NCBI GenBank assembly: GCA_013396755.1
Contig: VWZF01006736.1
Span: forward strand, 569,845 to 633,844
Length of the DNA: 64,000 nt
Direction: 5' to 3'
From: Sclerurus mexicanus
Lineage: Eukaryota > Chordata > Aves > Passeriformes > Furnariidae
Each line of letters starts with the position of its first letter. Position 1 is the first letter of the stretch. Of the stretch, positions 43,001-51,788 are shown piece after piece. Made by a program: the position numbers and the translations under genes. The notes beneath the pieces were generated by a model. That model did not search any database, was not told the DNA's origin, and was given only the letters and a program-made list of their open reading frames with translations.

Positions 43001-46000
43001 TACATTTAACTTTCATCTTCCTTAAAGCTAGCGTGCCTAATCCACAGAAACAGGGCTTGTAATAGGACTAGTTCATTATAGACAAAATGAAAGCTTTATC
43101 TACTTAGTGGTAGACCAGAAGAATGTTGAGAAGCTTGTCCAAGATCTCACAGTGGTTCACAGAAGAACCACATCCTAGAGACCACCACTGTTCTTATAAT
43201 AAACTTAAGGAATTATGCCAAGATGAATTCTTAACTTCCACCATGAAATACTTAAACCAGTCATTTTCACTAGAAAAGAAACAGGCTGGTGACCACAGCA
43301 AAGTGAAAAGACAATACCAATCATTCCAGTGATTCTCCAGCCTGAAAGACCAAATATTCATTGGATTATTTCATCACTTTGGACTGCGGTGGCAGAAGTC
43401 TCTCACAAGACTTTTAGCCTTGTTATGAACTATCCTAATGGTGGGATATTTCAGACAACAAATAAAAACCTTTACGAAAATCAAGATATAATGAAATAAT
43501 AAAAATTTACATGAGCAGGTATAAATGAGGGCAGAATTAATCTTAAGAAGAGAACAGAAAGCTGAAAGTCAAAAACAGGCTGGCAAAAGTTTTACTGCTT
43601 TTGGCTCACAACTCTCCTCTGGGTGCACTTACTCAAGATATGCTGACTTTGCAGACAAAAATCAATTTTACTGCTTTTTATTTCTATGCACACTATAGTG
43701 CCTAAAGAGCTAGGACAACTCAACTGGTTTAATTTTTGGCTAATGCACCATGGACAAAGTCATTAAGTGAATTCTACCTATAAGCCACTCCAGAAAACAC
43801 ACATTGTTACATTATAAATGTTTTTTGACTTCACATTTAATGGTTCTCAAGTACATCAGTGTTAACCATTGACTCAGAGCCAAGCAGAAGAGACAACTAG
43901 ATTCCAAAACACCTCCAGAATGCCCTTGCAAGGCAAAAGGGGAAAACACCATTCAACTTACACCTACAAAGTTTGAAAGTACCAGGAAAGAAAAATGCCC
44001 TTCTTACAATTACACGTACATAGTTACACACATATATTACTGATTGAGTGCCTTGCAAAACAAAACACAGGAAAGCAGGTTACAGAGAAAGTTTTTTGTA
44101 CTTTAAAAACCAAGCAATTTGATCCCTACAAGAATCTCACATCTGGTGCAAAACTGAGAAAGAAAGAAATACTGTGAAACCAACTTCTACAAAGTTACGA
44201 GTAAGAAGGAAGACATTTGCTTATTATGTATTACTTGCAAAGCACAGATGCTAAATGAAAATATTAAGAAATACGAGAGTTAATCAAGACTAACTGAATT
44301 ATTAATTAAAGCAATTTTAGCGAAGAATTGCTGCAGTCTAAATGCCAGTCTATTCCCTCCCCGAACATACTGCTCTCATAATGAGTGTTATTTATGGCAT
44401 ATAATTTCTCAGAAACTTTTTACAGAGCTCAGGAAATTCATGAACAAATCACCATGAAAAGAACATATGGAATAGAGCAACTCATTGTCAACGTAACTGT
44501 GTGACATATGTCACTTGCTGTGACTTCTGCAGAGACTGAAGTGATAACCATAGGGAGGTTTAAATCTGACACCTTTATTGCCTATTAAATTTAAATAAAT
44601 CCTTGTAAGGGAAAAATAGGTCATGCAGTCTTGTTTCTACATTCCCATTACAGGCCTGATGCAGTTGTCCACGTGCTTGTTCACCTGAGAGGCCCTTGGA
44701 GAGACCAAGATATCATTAAAGGATGGCAGATGGGGCAGAGAACCCATGGAAAGTCTGTACCTATTCTGAATGGAAACCAGGGTAACTGAGGCCATCTCAA
44801 AAGGTTCTAGATACCCATGCAGGGCAATCTAAGTGGAGCTTCCACACCAGATTCAGCTCCACTGTTGGATGCTCAACACCACACATGTACCTTCAGGTGA
44901 ACTGATGAGGTTAGCGCCAAGCAGCTACTACTGTCAGTGGACTTAAAGAGCTACTGAATTCATTCTATGGCAAACACCTAGAGCTCATCACCTAAGCAAC
45001 ATCCCAGATTCCTCTGACTCTGCGGACAAAACTCCCATTGACAGTCATGCACAGACACCCAGCTCACAGTACAGACGACAGTACCAACATAGGAACCACA
45101 GCTTGGCCCACGTAATTCAAGGCAAATGTGTTCAATGAAATATTGCTAGGGCAATAATCACTGTAGTACCTTTATTAGTCAATGTGAAGAGCCAGATGCC
45201 TTCAGAGTCTGAGTCAGTTAATGCCCGATTTTGGATAAGACTCAGCCACAGCTAACCACATCGTCCAAAGCATACAGGAACATGCTCTATCTTTCTTAAC
45301 GATGGCTGTAGCTAACTTACACAGCCACATGTTCAAGTTGTCATTAGCTTTATTTCCTTCTCCTGTTGTCTTCCTGTTCATTTTCATTGTTCATTTTCTT
45401 CTTCTTTCCTGGTGAGTTATAAACTTTAAGATGACATCCTCCCTTAAAAGCTTTCTACAACAATACTTAGTACAACCTTAATGAGACTCTAAACAGTAAA
45501 AAAGTAACAATACTGGCTAGAATTTATTCAAAATAAAATTTAGCACACTTAGATATAACCTTAAAAGTTCACTGGCACTGAACAGGCATCAGACTGATCC
45601 CAGTATTTGAGACAACCCAGAGTCCAACAGAGCATGACTATCTGTCAAGTTAAGACTCTTCTTGGTCTCTACTAAGCAAAGTTCTGACACTATGTTAGAT
45701 GTAGGCAAATATGTCTTTAAAGATTTATAGCACCATGATAGTTTTGACTTTGCAAAAAACCAAAAGCACTGGTTTTCAAACCTCAATAAAGATGCCAATA
45801 GTAGAGTTGACATTAAAGTTTTCTTGCCAAGAGGTCCACTATTTTAAGCAATGGATGAAAACTGCCAAGTTTAAACAAGTGGTATAGGAGAAGAAATGGG
45901 TAACAAGGGAGGTAAACACCTTCAAAACTGCATGAACAGAAAAAAAATAAACATCTATTAGCATTTATATGCATGTCTGCCATTTGTAAAGCTTGTTAAA

Positions 46001-49000
46001 TTGTGAGAAATACCAATGATGAGTGAAACACCAGATCAAAAATGCCAACCTACTAATAAATAAATTCAAAAAATAAGATTACCTTGCTCCAATCTAAAGC
46101 ATAGGGAACGTTTTGCAGCCTCTATCTCAGGAGTTGGATGATCCAGAACACGCCTGCACCATTGCAGAGGACTTAGTGATTTCTCTTGAGGAGTGCGAGT
46201 CTTGGTAGGCAAGACATATAACCTTAACCAAAATACACAAAAATATCAGCCAGATATGCAAAACTTAAAAGTTTACTTTTTTAAGTTCTTTCCTATTAGC
46301 TCACTAATAATTAACAACATGCAAAGCCCTGCAACAAGATAGCTAATTAAAAAAGACTTTCTGAAGTGGAAGAGTTTGCATTAGTTTTCTTTCTTCCCTC
46401 CTCAGAAAAGTAGGTGGCAAAATATGAACTCTGCAAGTCTAGCATGACAAAACAAAGTTCAAGTAGATTTCACATTAAAATCTTCCATCTCATCATTACC
46501 ATTGTCTAATTCCAGCACTGCCTGAAGTTCAAATGCATTAGGTGCTATACACACATAAAAGGTATACTCTTACTTGTCCATTTTATACGTATCTTCATTA
46601 GGGATTAGACAACTTCAGTATCCAATTTTACATTTAAATCACAATTTCACTGTTAACTATGTCACACCTTTACCTATCACAATTTAATCACCTTACTATA
46701 TATAGTGCTGATTATAATTTAAGTTTCATACGCAGTATCTTCTCCCAGATGAATCAAATGTTGTACAAGCCATATTTGTAAAGATTAGAAATCATTTGCC
46801 AAGAAACAATGAAAATCCCTTTTTGGTATTCAACTCCAGGAGGAAAAAAAAAGCATGCAAGAATAGCTAGCGTATGTGCCTTATTCTCAGACAAGAGCAG
46901 ACAACTAATCAGATGGCCAAGTACATGAGGAAGCCAGGTATCAAAGCAGATTTTATGAGGGAACTCTTGAGGCTGAGATCTGGGTTACTTCTGTCACCCT
47001 GGCAGATTAGCAGGCACAGAAGACACCATTTCACCTGCAAGAGTACAAATCTCCTGGGAAGCAAACTATTTTTGGTTGCTGGAGATCACAGAACAGCTTG
47101 GATTGGAAGGAACCTTAAAGATCATGTAGATCCAACCTTCCTGCCTTGGGCAGATACACCTTCCACTAGACCAGGTCGCTCAGAGCCTCATCCTTGAACA
47201 CTTACAAGGATGGGGTGGGAACCCACAACTTCAGTAGGCAATCTCTTCCAGTACTTCACCACCCTCACAGTACAGAATTTCTTCCTAATATCTAATCTCG
47301 CAGCTCTCTGGCCTGACCACTTCTGATAGATGGGGCTATGGACAGTCAGAAGCAGATTCTCAGACACCAGAAAAACACTCCAGACAGCAAAAGAATCTGG
47401 CCTGCACACAGCAGGGGCAAATGGCAACACCAAAAAATAAACAGGATTTTGCTCCTCAGGGGATCCCTAACAGGCAGCAGCAGCCTTTCACCTTCATGGT
47501 TTTGACTCAAGAGCTACCCAAGTCCCTCCAGAGCAACCACTCTAGTGTCTGCTCTGTGGGGTTTTTTTGCCCTTGAAGTCAATCAGCACTGTCTATCCAT
47601 CTTACAAGGAATAAAATACCCTCACTGCAACGGCTATCTCTCTTGGCAATCCCAGCAGAGATCAACTATTGAATTTCTCTGAGGACAGGACTCATTTCTC
47701 CAGACTTCCTATGGTGTCTGACCACACATTTAAAAAGTGATACTGAGAAAACGAAAAAGCAAAGAAAAGCAAAGCTTTCAGCTTTTTTGTTAACCTGCAG
47801 GAGTGCTTCGAAAGCCCTAAACATCTGACTGATGATCAGACCTTCCTGTAAAAAGCTGAATGCCAAAAAGTGGTTTGACTTGACTGCAGTTCCACAGGGT
47901 TGGTTGTTGTGATTTTTTGTTTGTTTTGGTTTGGTTTTTTTTGGTAACTGCAGATGAGAAAAAACAAAACAAAACACACATACACAAAAAACCAACCAAC
48001 AAATCCTCCAAAAAAACAAAACATAAAACCCACGAAAGATATTTAAGGCCTAAAATTACTAATCAACAGCTAGGATATGCAATGGGCTTTGGCTTTCCAG
48101 ATAGCAATTTGCTTTGAAGACTGACATTACAAAAAAGCCCCAAGCAACTGGCATCACACGCCTGACCTTTCATGGACAATGACAGAGATTTAGCCTTGAA
48201 CTAAAAACAGTCAACAGCTAAAACAACTTAGTGGAATAAATTTGTTAACAAATCCCTGTGATGAAATTCTGCCTGTGAACACATACATGTGTGACAGAGG
48301 TAAGTTTTGGTGCCCAAAAACGATTTAGGCTTGCTTCCAGAGAGAAAATCAAATTGGAAATTTTACTAAAGCACAATGCAATGACTTTCTACCACCCTCA
48401 GATGTAAACAGGGTAAAACCTTTTGCTTAACAGGACATGATCAATCAAATTTGCTACTCCTTAATGCTAAGAAAGCTAGGAGTTGGAACCGATGTAAAAT
48501 TTAAGTCGGGGCTGACAACCCCAAACCAGCCCTGCACAGACTAACCATGCATACAATGAAGCAACACTGACAAAAATTCCCAGGCGATTTGTAGATGATC
48601 CTCAAAAGCAATTTTCAGAAAGATGTTATTGTGTACCATGAAGCACACAAACCTAGCATTCAGAAATTTATGGTGTTTAAATTTTTTAACACTTCCTCTT
48701 CAACAAAAAATATTTAAACACATCTCAGTTGCTTTATACTCAACTGACATAAACTTTGGCTTGATTCAAAAGCTAGCCTCATAAAAAAACCTTCATTGAC
48801 ACTTTGACTTATACTTAAAATAGTTACTAAAACATAGTAATTTCTATATTGTTATTGACACTTCAAAACAATAGAGGATCAATTACATTTAACATGGTTA
48901 CGCAGCCAAGACAGTATTCCGGCACTATCCCTACGATGTTCATTCACGTTGCCGAAACAGGTTTTGAGGCACCAGCCTTACTCATTTATACCTCTAGCTT

Positions 49001-49752
49001 GTAATTTCCCTATCTATTTTTTTAAGAGCGTAACCATTCCTCTAGGTTGATTTTATTTTCTACTTTATTAATTCTCTATTCATTTCCGATTTATTCAATT
49101 TACTAGCACCCTGCCGTGCCTTTTGGAGCTGCGTTGAGACACACAACAATTTAAATCAATGTCTAAAAGACAAAAGCCCTCCCAAATCCCTGAAGATGGG
49201 AGACAATTGGGCAGAGATTTTAGGATGAGGAGGCAGCGCTGCTCAGATCAAGGCTTTCCCGGCACAAAATTCGGCTATTTTTAATTCCTTATGTAAACAG
49301 GAGGCTGAAACTAGGCTGAGATCTGAACAACCACCTTCCTCCGAGTACAAGCCGCGCACTGCTCCCCCGACCCGGGGGGCGAAGCCCCGACCCGAGTCAC
49401 GTCCCGTACACGGGCCCTGTCCCTCGGCAGGGCCAACCACACCGATGGCACGGGTCAGAACGGAGAGGAAAATAAAACGCGCAGATTTCAGTCTAAGCAG
49501 GGAATCAAGTGGATTTGGGGGCTAACGCTAAGGAGAGCCGGGAGACCGCCGCGGGAGGCCCAGTCGGGGGGCGACCGGCCCGCAGGTGCGGGGGGCACGG
49601 CCGGGCCGGGCCGGGGCAGGGCAGGGCAGGGCCGAGCCGCATGTACCAGGTATCCTCGTCCTCTCCGCAGCCGTCCTCCAGCTCCAGCACCGCCACCTCG
49701 TCCAGCACCGTGGCCGCCGTCCCCGGGCCGCCACCGCCCTCCGGGAGGCCGG
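980..49752 (-). CDS. SLAIN1: SLAIN1 gene, eight coding exons (exon 1 incomplete)
   Basis: SLAIN family proteins are cytoplasmic microtubule plus-end tracking factors. The better studied paralogue SLAIN2 links EB1 to the polymerase ch-TOG (CKAP5) and promotes microtubule growth; SLAIN1 is taken to act similarly. The eight exons join with consistent phases and encode about 437 residues after exon 1, ending in GNWRDGCY-stop. Recognition rests on family-typical stretches: LDEVAVLELEDG (exon 1), WCRRVLDHPTPEIEAAKR (exon 2), SRWRNL (exon 3), SPQSSVDSELSTSELEDDSI (exon 4), FDHLPPPQPRL (exon 5), DKLRRSMPNLAR (exon 6), PSPGQLQHRVHSVGHFPVSV (exon 7) and SFLQPPKPLSSLST (exon 8). It is SLAIN1 rather than SLAIN2 because the SLAIN2 C-terminus differs and because SCEL lies next door. 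The N-terminal coiled coil expected in the family is not visible; it should fall in the assembly gap. Intron phases are 2,1,1,1,1,1,2. Confidence 0.96.
1056..3525 (-). other. SLAIN1: SLAIN1 intron 7
   Basis: About 2.5 kb between the exon 7 donor (AG/GTAAG) and the exon 8 acceptor. It has open frames such as 1408-1689 and 3000-3266 on the plus strand, but none resembles a known protein. I see no transposon. Confidence 0.85.
3526..3817 (-). CDS. SLAIN1: SLAIN1 exon 7 (EB-binding motif region)
   Basis: Acceptor TTTTCACAG/TT, donor CGAAG/GTAAG; 292 bases, entering in phase 1 and leaving in phase 2. It encodes a basic, Ser/Pro-rich, disordered region of about 97 residues. It contains SSIP within a serine run, TGIP (NTGIPMPNK) and SGIP (GSGIPRSK). 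These match the S/T-x-I-P signature used by plus-end proteins to bind EB1; a further SSIP is created across the exon 6/7 join. The serine run is encoded by a near-perfect AGT repeat (3690-3707). The segment ALPRPSLAINGSGIPRSKIA is typical of SLAIN1. Confidence 0.95.
3690..3707 (-). repeat. SLAIN1: AGT trinucleotide run coding six serines
   Basis: Four AGT codons, one AGC and one AGT lie in frame inside exon 7, immediately before Ile-Pro. The last serines form an SxIP motif. Coding microsatellites of this kind can vary in length without breaking the frame. Confidence 0.85.
3818..5709 (-). other. SLAIN1: SLAIN1 intron 6
   Basis: About 1.9 kb, AT-rich, bounded by donor A/GTAAGT at 5709 and acceptor CACAG at 3818. 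No coding or repeat feature was recognised. Open frames at 4916-5122 and 5270-5548 are unsupported. Confidence 0.85.
5710..5874 (-). CDS. SLAIN1: SLAIN1 exon 6
   Basis: Acceptor TTGCTTCAG/AT, donor A/GTAAGTACC (strong consensus). Its 165 bases are phase 1 at both ends. It encodes DKLRRSMPNLARMPST, then SSPVTVRNSQSFDSNLHG and NGISRMQSS; the terminal A plus the first TT of exon 7 gives Ile, creating SSIP. The LRRSMPNLAR stretch is shared by both SLAIN paralogues, and basic Ser/Pro-rich composition suits direct microtubule or partner contact. A 165-base symmetric exon can be skipped without a frameshift. Confidence 0.95.
5875..15555 (-). other. SLAIN1: SLAIN1 intron 5
   Basis: About 9.7 kb. The only recognisable element is a short CR1 3' fragment near 9026-9136. 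Otherwise it is AT-rich unique-looking DNA with scattered short open frames and no supported gene. Confidence 0.85.
9026..9136 (+). mobile_element. CR1 LINE 3' fragment
   Basis: Matches the 3' end of avian CR1: GGCATTTAGTGCCAT, then AAGGTTGGACTTGAT, TCTTCCAACCTAAATGATTC and a terminal TTCTGTGATTCTGTGAT direct repeat. It is heavily 5'-truncated, as is usual for CR1. It sits antisense to SLAIN1 in intron 5. The 5' boundary is approximate. Confidence 0.85.
15556..15894 (-). CDS. SLAIN1: SLAIN1 exon 5 (largest internal exon)
   Basis: Acceptor TTTACAG/GC, donor GGAG/GTGGGT (a GTGGG rather than GTAAG donor). It has 339 bases, phase 1 at both ends. It encodes LRQDYASTSASVSRHTSS, GKKGTCADQEYDRYSLEDEE, then FDHLPPPQPRLTRCSPFQRG, HSQTFSSIRDCRRSP, and a Gln/Tyr/Pro-rich stretch with YYSPQAQTPDQQPNR. 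The acidic run SLEDEEEFD followed by a basic, proline-rich block is typical of SLAIN1. Many Ser-Pro and Thr-Pro sites suggest regulation by mitotic kinases, as is known for SLAIN2. The start of the long open frame at 15907 is intronic; the splice site decides the true boundary. Confidence 0.95.
15895..17973 (-). other. SLAIN1: SLAIN1 intron 4
   Basis: About 2.1 kb. A 121-codon open frame at 16534-16899 (minus) has no recognisable domain and is probably chance. No transposon recognised. Confidence 0.85.
17974..18123 (-). CDS. SLAIN1: SLAIN1 exon 4 (acidic core segment)
   Basis: Acceptor TTACATAG/GT, donor GAGA/GTAGGT. It has 150 bases, phase 1 at both ends. It encodes GYISRSSPLSPQSS, then VDSELSTSELEDDSISMG and YKLQDLTDVQIMARLQEES, the last residue completed by exon 5. 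The acidic DSELSTSELEDDS block and the helical LTDVQIMARLQEE segment are among the best conserved parts of the SLAIN family. Confidence 0.96.
18124..20059 (-). other. SLAIN1: SLAIN1 intron 3
   Basis: About 1.9 kb between donor G/GTAATG and acceptor ATAG. No repeat or coding feature recognised; open frames on the minus strand (18659-18931, 18939-19178, 19578-19835) are unsupported. Confidence 0.85.
20060..20209 (-). CDS. SLAIN1: SLAIN1 exon 3
   Basis: Acceptor CCGTAACAG/CT, donor ACAG/GTAATG. It has 150 bases, phase 1 at both ends. The leading CT completes an Ala codon begun by the last G of exon 2. It encodes ASRWRNLFSTPVSLAFPYSP, then NGFNSPSFSKTSSKA and ILTPERT. The SRWRNL and NGFNSPSF elements, and the run of S/T-P sites, fit the SLAIN family. 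Confidence 0.95.
22110..25195 (+). mobile_element. CR1 LINE, long degenerate copy (ORF1 end, ORF2, 3' end)
   Basis: A roughly 3 kb CR1 retrotransposon antisense to SLAIN1. It starts in the C-terminal part of ORF1: a frame reading WLKDLCCSCN, RFFDHGTVYTAPGLDTDGVH, ending before TAA near 22320. ORF2 follows in pieces. The endonuclease segment (open frame 22437-23066) shows VVAITEMRWDD and GGGVALYIRE; a later frame shows GEFNFLDVCW; the SDH motif reads SNH. The reverse transcriptase segment shows MGPDGIHPRVMREL, EVPDEWRLASVRPIHKK, DFSKAFDTVS and LFNIFIDDLDEDMES, but where FADD is expected the frame reads FLCH. The 3' end has CTTCTAACCTAACTGATTC. Frameshifts and lost catalytic residues make it inactive. 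The 5' boundary is uncertain. Confidence 0.93.
27320..27510 (+). mobile_element. CR1 LINE 3' fragment
   Basis: CR1 3' segment with AGAGGTTGCCTAGAGAGGTT, GACCCTGCTTGAGCAGGG, CCCTTCCAACCTGACC and a TATTCTGTGATTCTGTG end. The CTGCTTGAGCAGG block differs from the other copies here, so it belongs to a different CR1 subfamily. It lies antisense in SLAIN1 intron 2. Confidence 0.88.
46083..46222 (-). CDS. SLAIN1: SLAIN1 exon 2
   Basis: Acceptor TTTTGGTTAAG/G, donor CAAG/GTAATC. Its 140 bases enter in phase 2 and leave in phase 1. The first G completes Trp with the TG at the end of exon 1 (TWLYV). It encodes LYVLPTKTRTPQEKSLSPLQ, then WCRRVLDHPTPEIEAAKRS and LCFRLEQ. The SPLQWCRxVLDxPxPEIEAAxRSL signature occurs in both SLAIN paralogues and is diagnostic. 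No long open frame covers it, so it is easily missed by ORF scanning. Confidence 0.96.
47085..47310 (-). mobile_element. CR1 LINE 3' fragment
   Basis: Minus-strand CR1, seen on plus as GATCACAGAACAGCTTGGAT, TGGAAGGAACCTTAAAGATC, CACCTTCCACTAGACCAGGT, CTTGAACACTTACAAGGATG and TTTCTTCCTAATATCTAATC. The element's 3' end is at the low-coordinate side. It lies in intron 1 in the same orientation as SLAIN1. The 5' limit is approximate. Confidence 0.9.
47899..48000. repeat. Imperfect inverted repeat, T/G-rich arm and A/C-rich arm
   Basis: The left arm (47899-47942) is a T/G string with GTTGGTTGTTG at its outer end; the right arm (47959-48000) is an A/C string ending AACCAACCAAC. The arms are largely complementary around a 16-base centre. 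In the SLAIN1 pre-mRNA this could fold into a long imperfect hairpin. Confidence 0.7.
49603..49631 (+). promoter_or_regulatory. G-quadruplex-type tract next to exon 1 donor
   Basis: Six runs of three or four G separated by two-base spacers (CC or CA) on the plus strand, 16 bases inside intron 1 from the exon 1 splice donor. The plus strand is the SLAIN1 template strand, so the RNA copy is C-rich. The pattern meets the usual four-run G4 rule. Confidence 0.75.
49647..49752 (-). CDS. SLAIN1: SLAIN1 exon 1, 3' part
   Basis: It reads GLPEGGGGPGTAATVLDEVA then VLELEDGCGEDEDTW, with the Trp codon split TG/G onto exon 2. The LDEVxVLELEDG plus acidic run before W-L-Y is the SLAIN-family pattern. The donor is G/GTACAT, weaker than GTAAGT. 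If the open frame is simply read on past the donor it becomes a long Pro/Ala string, which is not SLAIN-like, so the splice is preferred. Upstream the exon is cut by 72 N. No ATG and no coiled-coil sequence is visible on the far side of the gap, so the start codon and N-terminus are missing. Confidence 0.9.
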
Positions 49753-49824
49753 NNNNNNNNNNNNNNNNNNNNNNNNNNNNNNNNNNNNNNNNNNNNNNNN
49801 NNNNNNNNNNNNNNNNNNNNNNNN
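49753..49824. other. Assembly gap (72 N)
   Basis: A run of N inside the CpG-rich first exon of SLAIN1. GC-rich, G-run-bearing DNA flanks both sides, a common cause of sequencing dropout in bird genomes. The true missing length may differ from 72. Confidence 0.99.
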
Positions 49825-50477
49825 CCCCGCCGCACCGCACCCCGCCCCGGCCCCGGGCGCCGCGCCTCCCGGGAGCAGGGTAATTAGAGCCTGCCGGTGT
49901 CAGGGCTGCAATTACGCAGATTGAGAGTGTGAGGGGAATGGGAATCGCAAGCAGGGGCTTTGTTGGGCTTGAAAGGAGCTAATTCAGCCAAAAAAACGGC
50001 GTTTGAGACGTGCTGATTCTGGGAGTTTTGGTTCACAGCGAGGAAAGCGACCTATTTGTGGAGTTGCGTTGCTGGTGAAGCAAAAAGAATGAACCAAGCA
50101 TTGCAGAAAACTACATTAACTGGGTAGTTGTTGATGTATAGGAGGACACCTGAGGGGGAAGATGTATTGAAATGTCGTCCTTTAGCGCAGTCCAGATACA
50201 TAGATGGGCTTGTAACTTGAAAGTCTTCGCGAGAGAGATGAATAACATTCACTCATGGCAGTGTTTTTACGTCGTCCTTCATTGTCTGACCATGCCTTGT
50301 GTCGCTTCCTCCCACCTAGGAGGTGAGCAGAGATTCAGTGTTGCTCAAGACGGTTCAGCTATCACACAACTCTCGCTGAGTTCATTCCCTCTATCAGTAG
50401 GGGACAACCTCCTAAATCGCTATCCTGAAGTCTCCTAAAGCTCTGATACAAGATCGGGAACAAATCTCCAGGAAGCC

Positions 50478-50705
50478 AGGGGAGGTTTAGATTAGATATT
50501 ATGAAATATTTCTTCAATAAAAGGGTTGTCAAGTACTGGAAGAGGCTGTCAAGGGAAGTGGTTGAGTCACCATTCCAAAAGTATTTAAAAGATGTGTAGA
50601 TGTGGTACTTAGGGACATGGTTTGATGGGGACTTGGCAGTGCTGGATTAACAGACTTGATGATCTTAACAGATCTTTTCCAACCTAAATGATTCTGTGAT
50701 TCTAA
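50478..50705 (+). mobile_element. CR1 LINE 3' fragment
   Basis: CR1 with AGGGGAGGTTTAGATTAGAT, AGTACTGGAAGAGGCTGTCA, TGTGGTACTTAGGGACATGG, then TTCCAACCTAAATGATTC and a TGTGATTCT end. It lies about 0.8 kb upstream of SLAIN1 exon 1, pointing away from the gene. Confidence 0.92.
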
Positions 50706-51555
50706 GTGTGTAGGTTGCTCATCTACCCACTAATAATAACTATCAGTCAGTCACTGCCCCATTCTTGATCATCAGCTTTAGGCAGAGCAGTAGCCTTATC
50801 GACCACTGCTGCCTTCACCATACTTTGTTGCTGTCTCAGGTTTCTTGTGTAAGTAGGAACAGACACTATTTCTCTGTTTCAGGCACAAGTCAACTTTGAA
50901 ATAATCCAGCCTGTCAAAACTTCTCTCCCTTTTATTTCTGATCTGGAATCTTTCTTCTGCATATGCTCAGGGCAACAGCACTATTGTTTGTCAGACTTTC
51001 AAGCACTCTTGCAGTGCAAATAATAACACCCAGTCCTATAAGAATGACTGGAGAGGAAGACAGAGCAAAGCACAAAGCATCGATTTTCAGATGATGTAAC
51101 TTTTATAAGTATAGCCCCCAGTGTACTACTTTGCAACCAGATAGCACTTAATCCAGAACTTTTGTTGTGTTTCCTCTGGCCCTTTGGAAGGAAGAAGTGG
51201 AAAAATGTTGAGAGTGTTAAAACCATCTATCCCCAATTTGGCCATGTGTCATTACAGTGAGTAACATAATCCAGTTTTCACTGCTACAGGTATTTGTAAT
51301 CTTTATTCTCACAAATTAAAGAATTGAGTTTCTACATATTTAACCTCAGGCAAAACAAGCTAAGGTTGTTATCACTAACAATGGTACTAGCCTTAATTCT
51401 TAGAAATTGTGTTGTTAATCCAGTAAGATTGCAAAGTGATCTAAAAAGAGGAATTAGCATCATATGTAATACTGAGTTTATTTACATCAGTAATATACAA
51501 TGGAAACAAAAAAGCCAAGAAGTTTATGATAGTAGCAGTGCTGGATGATGCAATG

Positions 51556-51788
51556 AAGTGGAGAGGTTCAGTTAGATACTATAAAATAAATCTTCACTGA
51601 AAGAGTGGTTAGGCTTTGCAGTAAGTTGCCCAGAGAGGTGGAGTCACCATCTCTGAAAGGGTTGAAGAGGCATCTTGAAGATGTGACACTTGGGTTTATG
51701 GTTTAGGGGTGATTATGGTGGTGCTGAGCTAATAGTTGAACTAGATGACCTTGAAGGTCTCTTCCAACCTTGATGATTCTATGAAATA
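51556..51788 (+). mobile_element. CR1 LINE 3' fragment
   Basis: CR1 with AGAGGTTCAGTTAGATACT, AGTTGCCCAGAGAGGTGGAG, AACTAGATGACCTTGAAGGT, CTCTTCCAACCTTGATGATT and a CTATGA end. Same orientation as the copy about 1 kb away, but diverged enough that the two look like independent insertions rather than a duplication. Confidence 0.9.

Larger units (their letters stand above)
20210..46082 (-). other. SLAIN1: SLAIN1 intron 2 (about 26 kb)
   Basis: The largest intron. It contains a long degenerate CR1 (about 22110-25195), a CR1 3' fragment (about 27320-27510), a 16-base T run at 41951-41966 and three short perfect hairpins (36128-36152, 38707-38733, 40774-40796). A 138-codon open frame at 39785-40201 (plus) is unrecognised. 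The rest is AT-rich with no supported gene. Confidence 0.85.
46223..49646 (-). other. SLAIN1: SLAIN1 intron 1
   Basis: About 3.4 kb. It contains a CR1 fragment in sense orientation (about 47085-47310), a T/G- and A/C-rich imperfect inverted repeat (47899-48000), and at its 5' end the CpG-rich G-run tract. No coding exon recognised. Confidence 0.85.
49330..49910. promoter_or_regulatory. SLAIN1: CpG-rich SLAIN1 promoter / first-exon region
   Basis: The only strongly GC- and CpG-rich segment in an otherwise AT-rich window. It surrounds exon 1 and the N gap, as expected for the CpG island of a broadly expressed gene. The transcription start cannot be placed because the sequence is interrupted at 49753-49824. 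Confidence 0.75.

Noticed and set aside
46874..47433. Open frames on both strands around 47 kb
   Set aside because: They overlap the minus-strand CR1 fragment and its flanks.
47666..48117. Phe/Cys-rich and Lys/Thr-rich open frames near 47.9 kb
   Set aside because: They are translations of the T/G and A/C low-complexity inverted repeat.
980..49752. The gene being SLAIN2 instead of SLAIN1
   Set aside because: The C-terminal exon reads SFLQPPKPLSSLST...GNWRDGCY and exon 5 carries FDHLPPPQPRL, both SLAIN1 features, and the neighbour is SCEL, the known SLAIN1 neighbour.
49488..49924. Open frames of 110-124 codons spanning the N gap on both strands
   Set aside because: They exist because N is read as open and the DNA is GC-rich with few stops. 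Only the minus frame ending in DEDTW matches SLAIN1.
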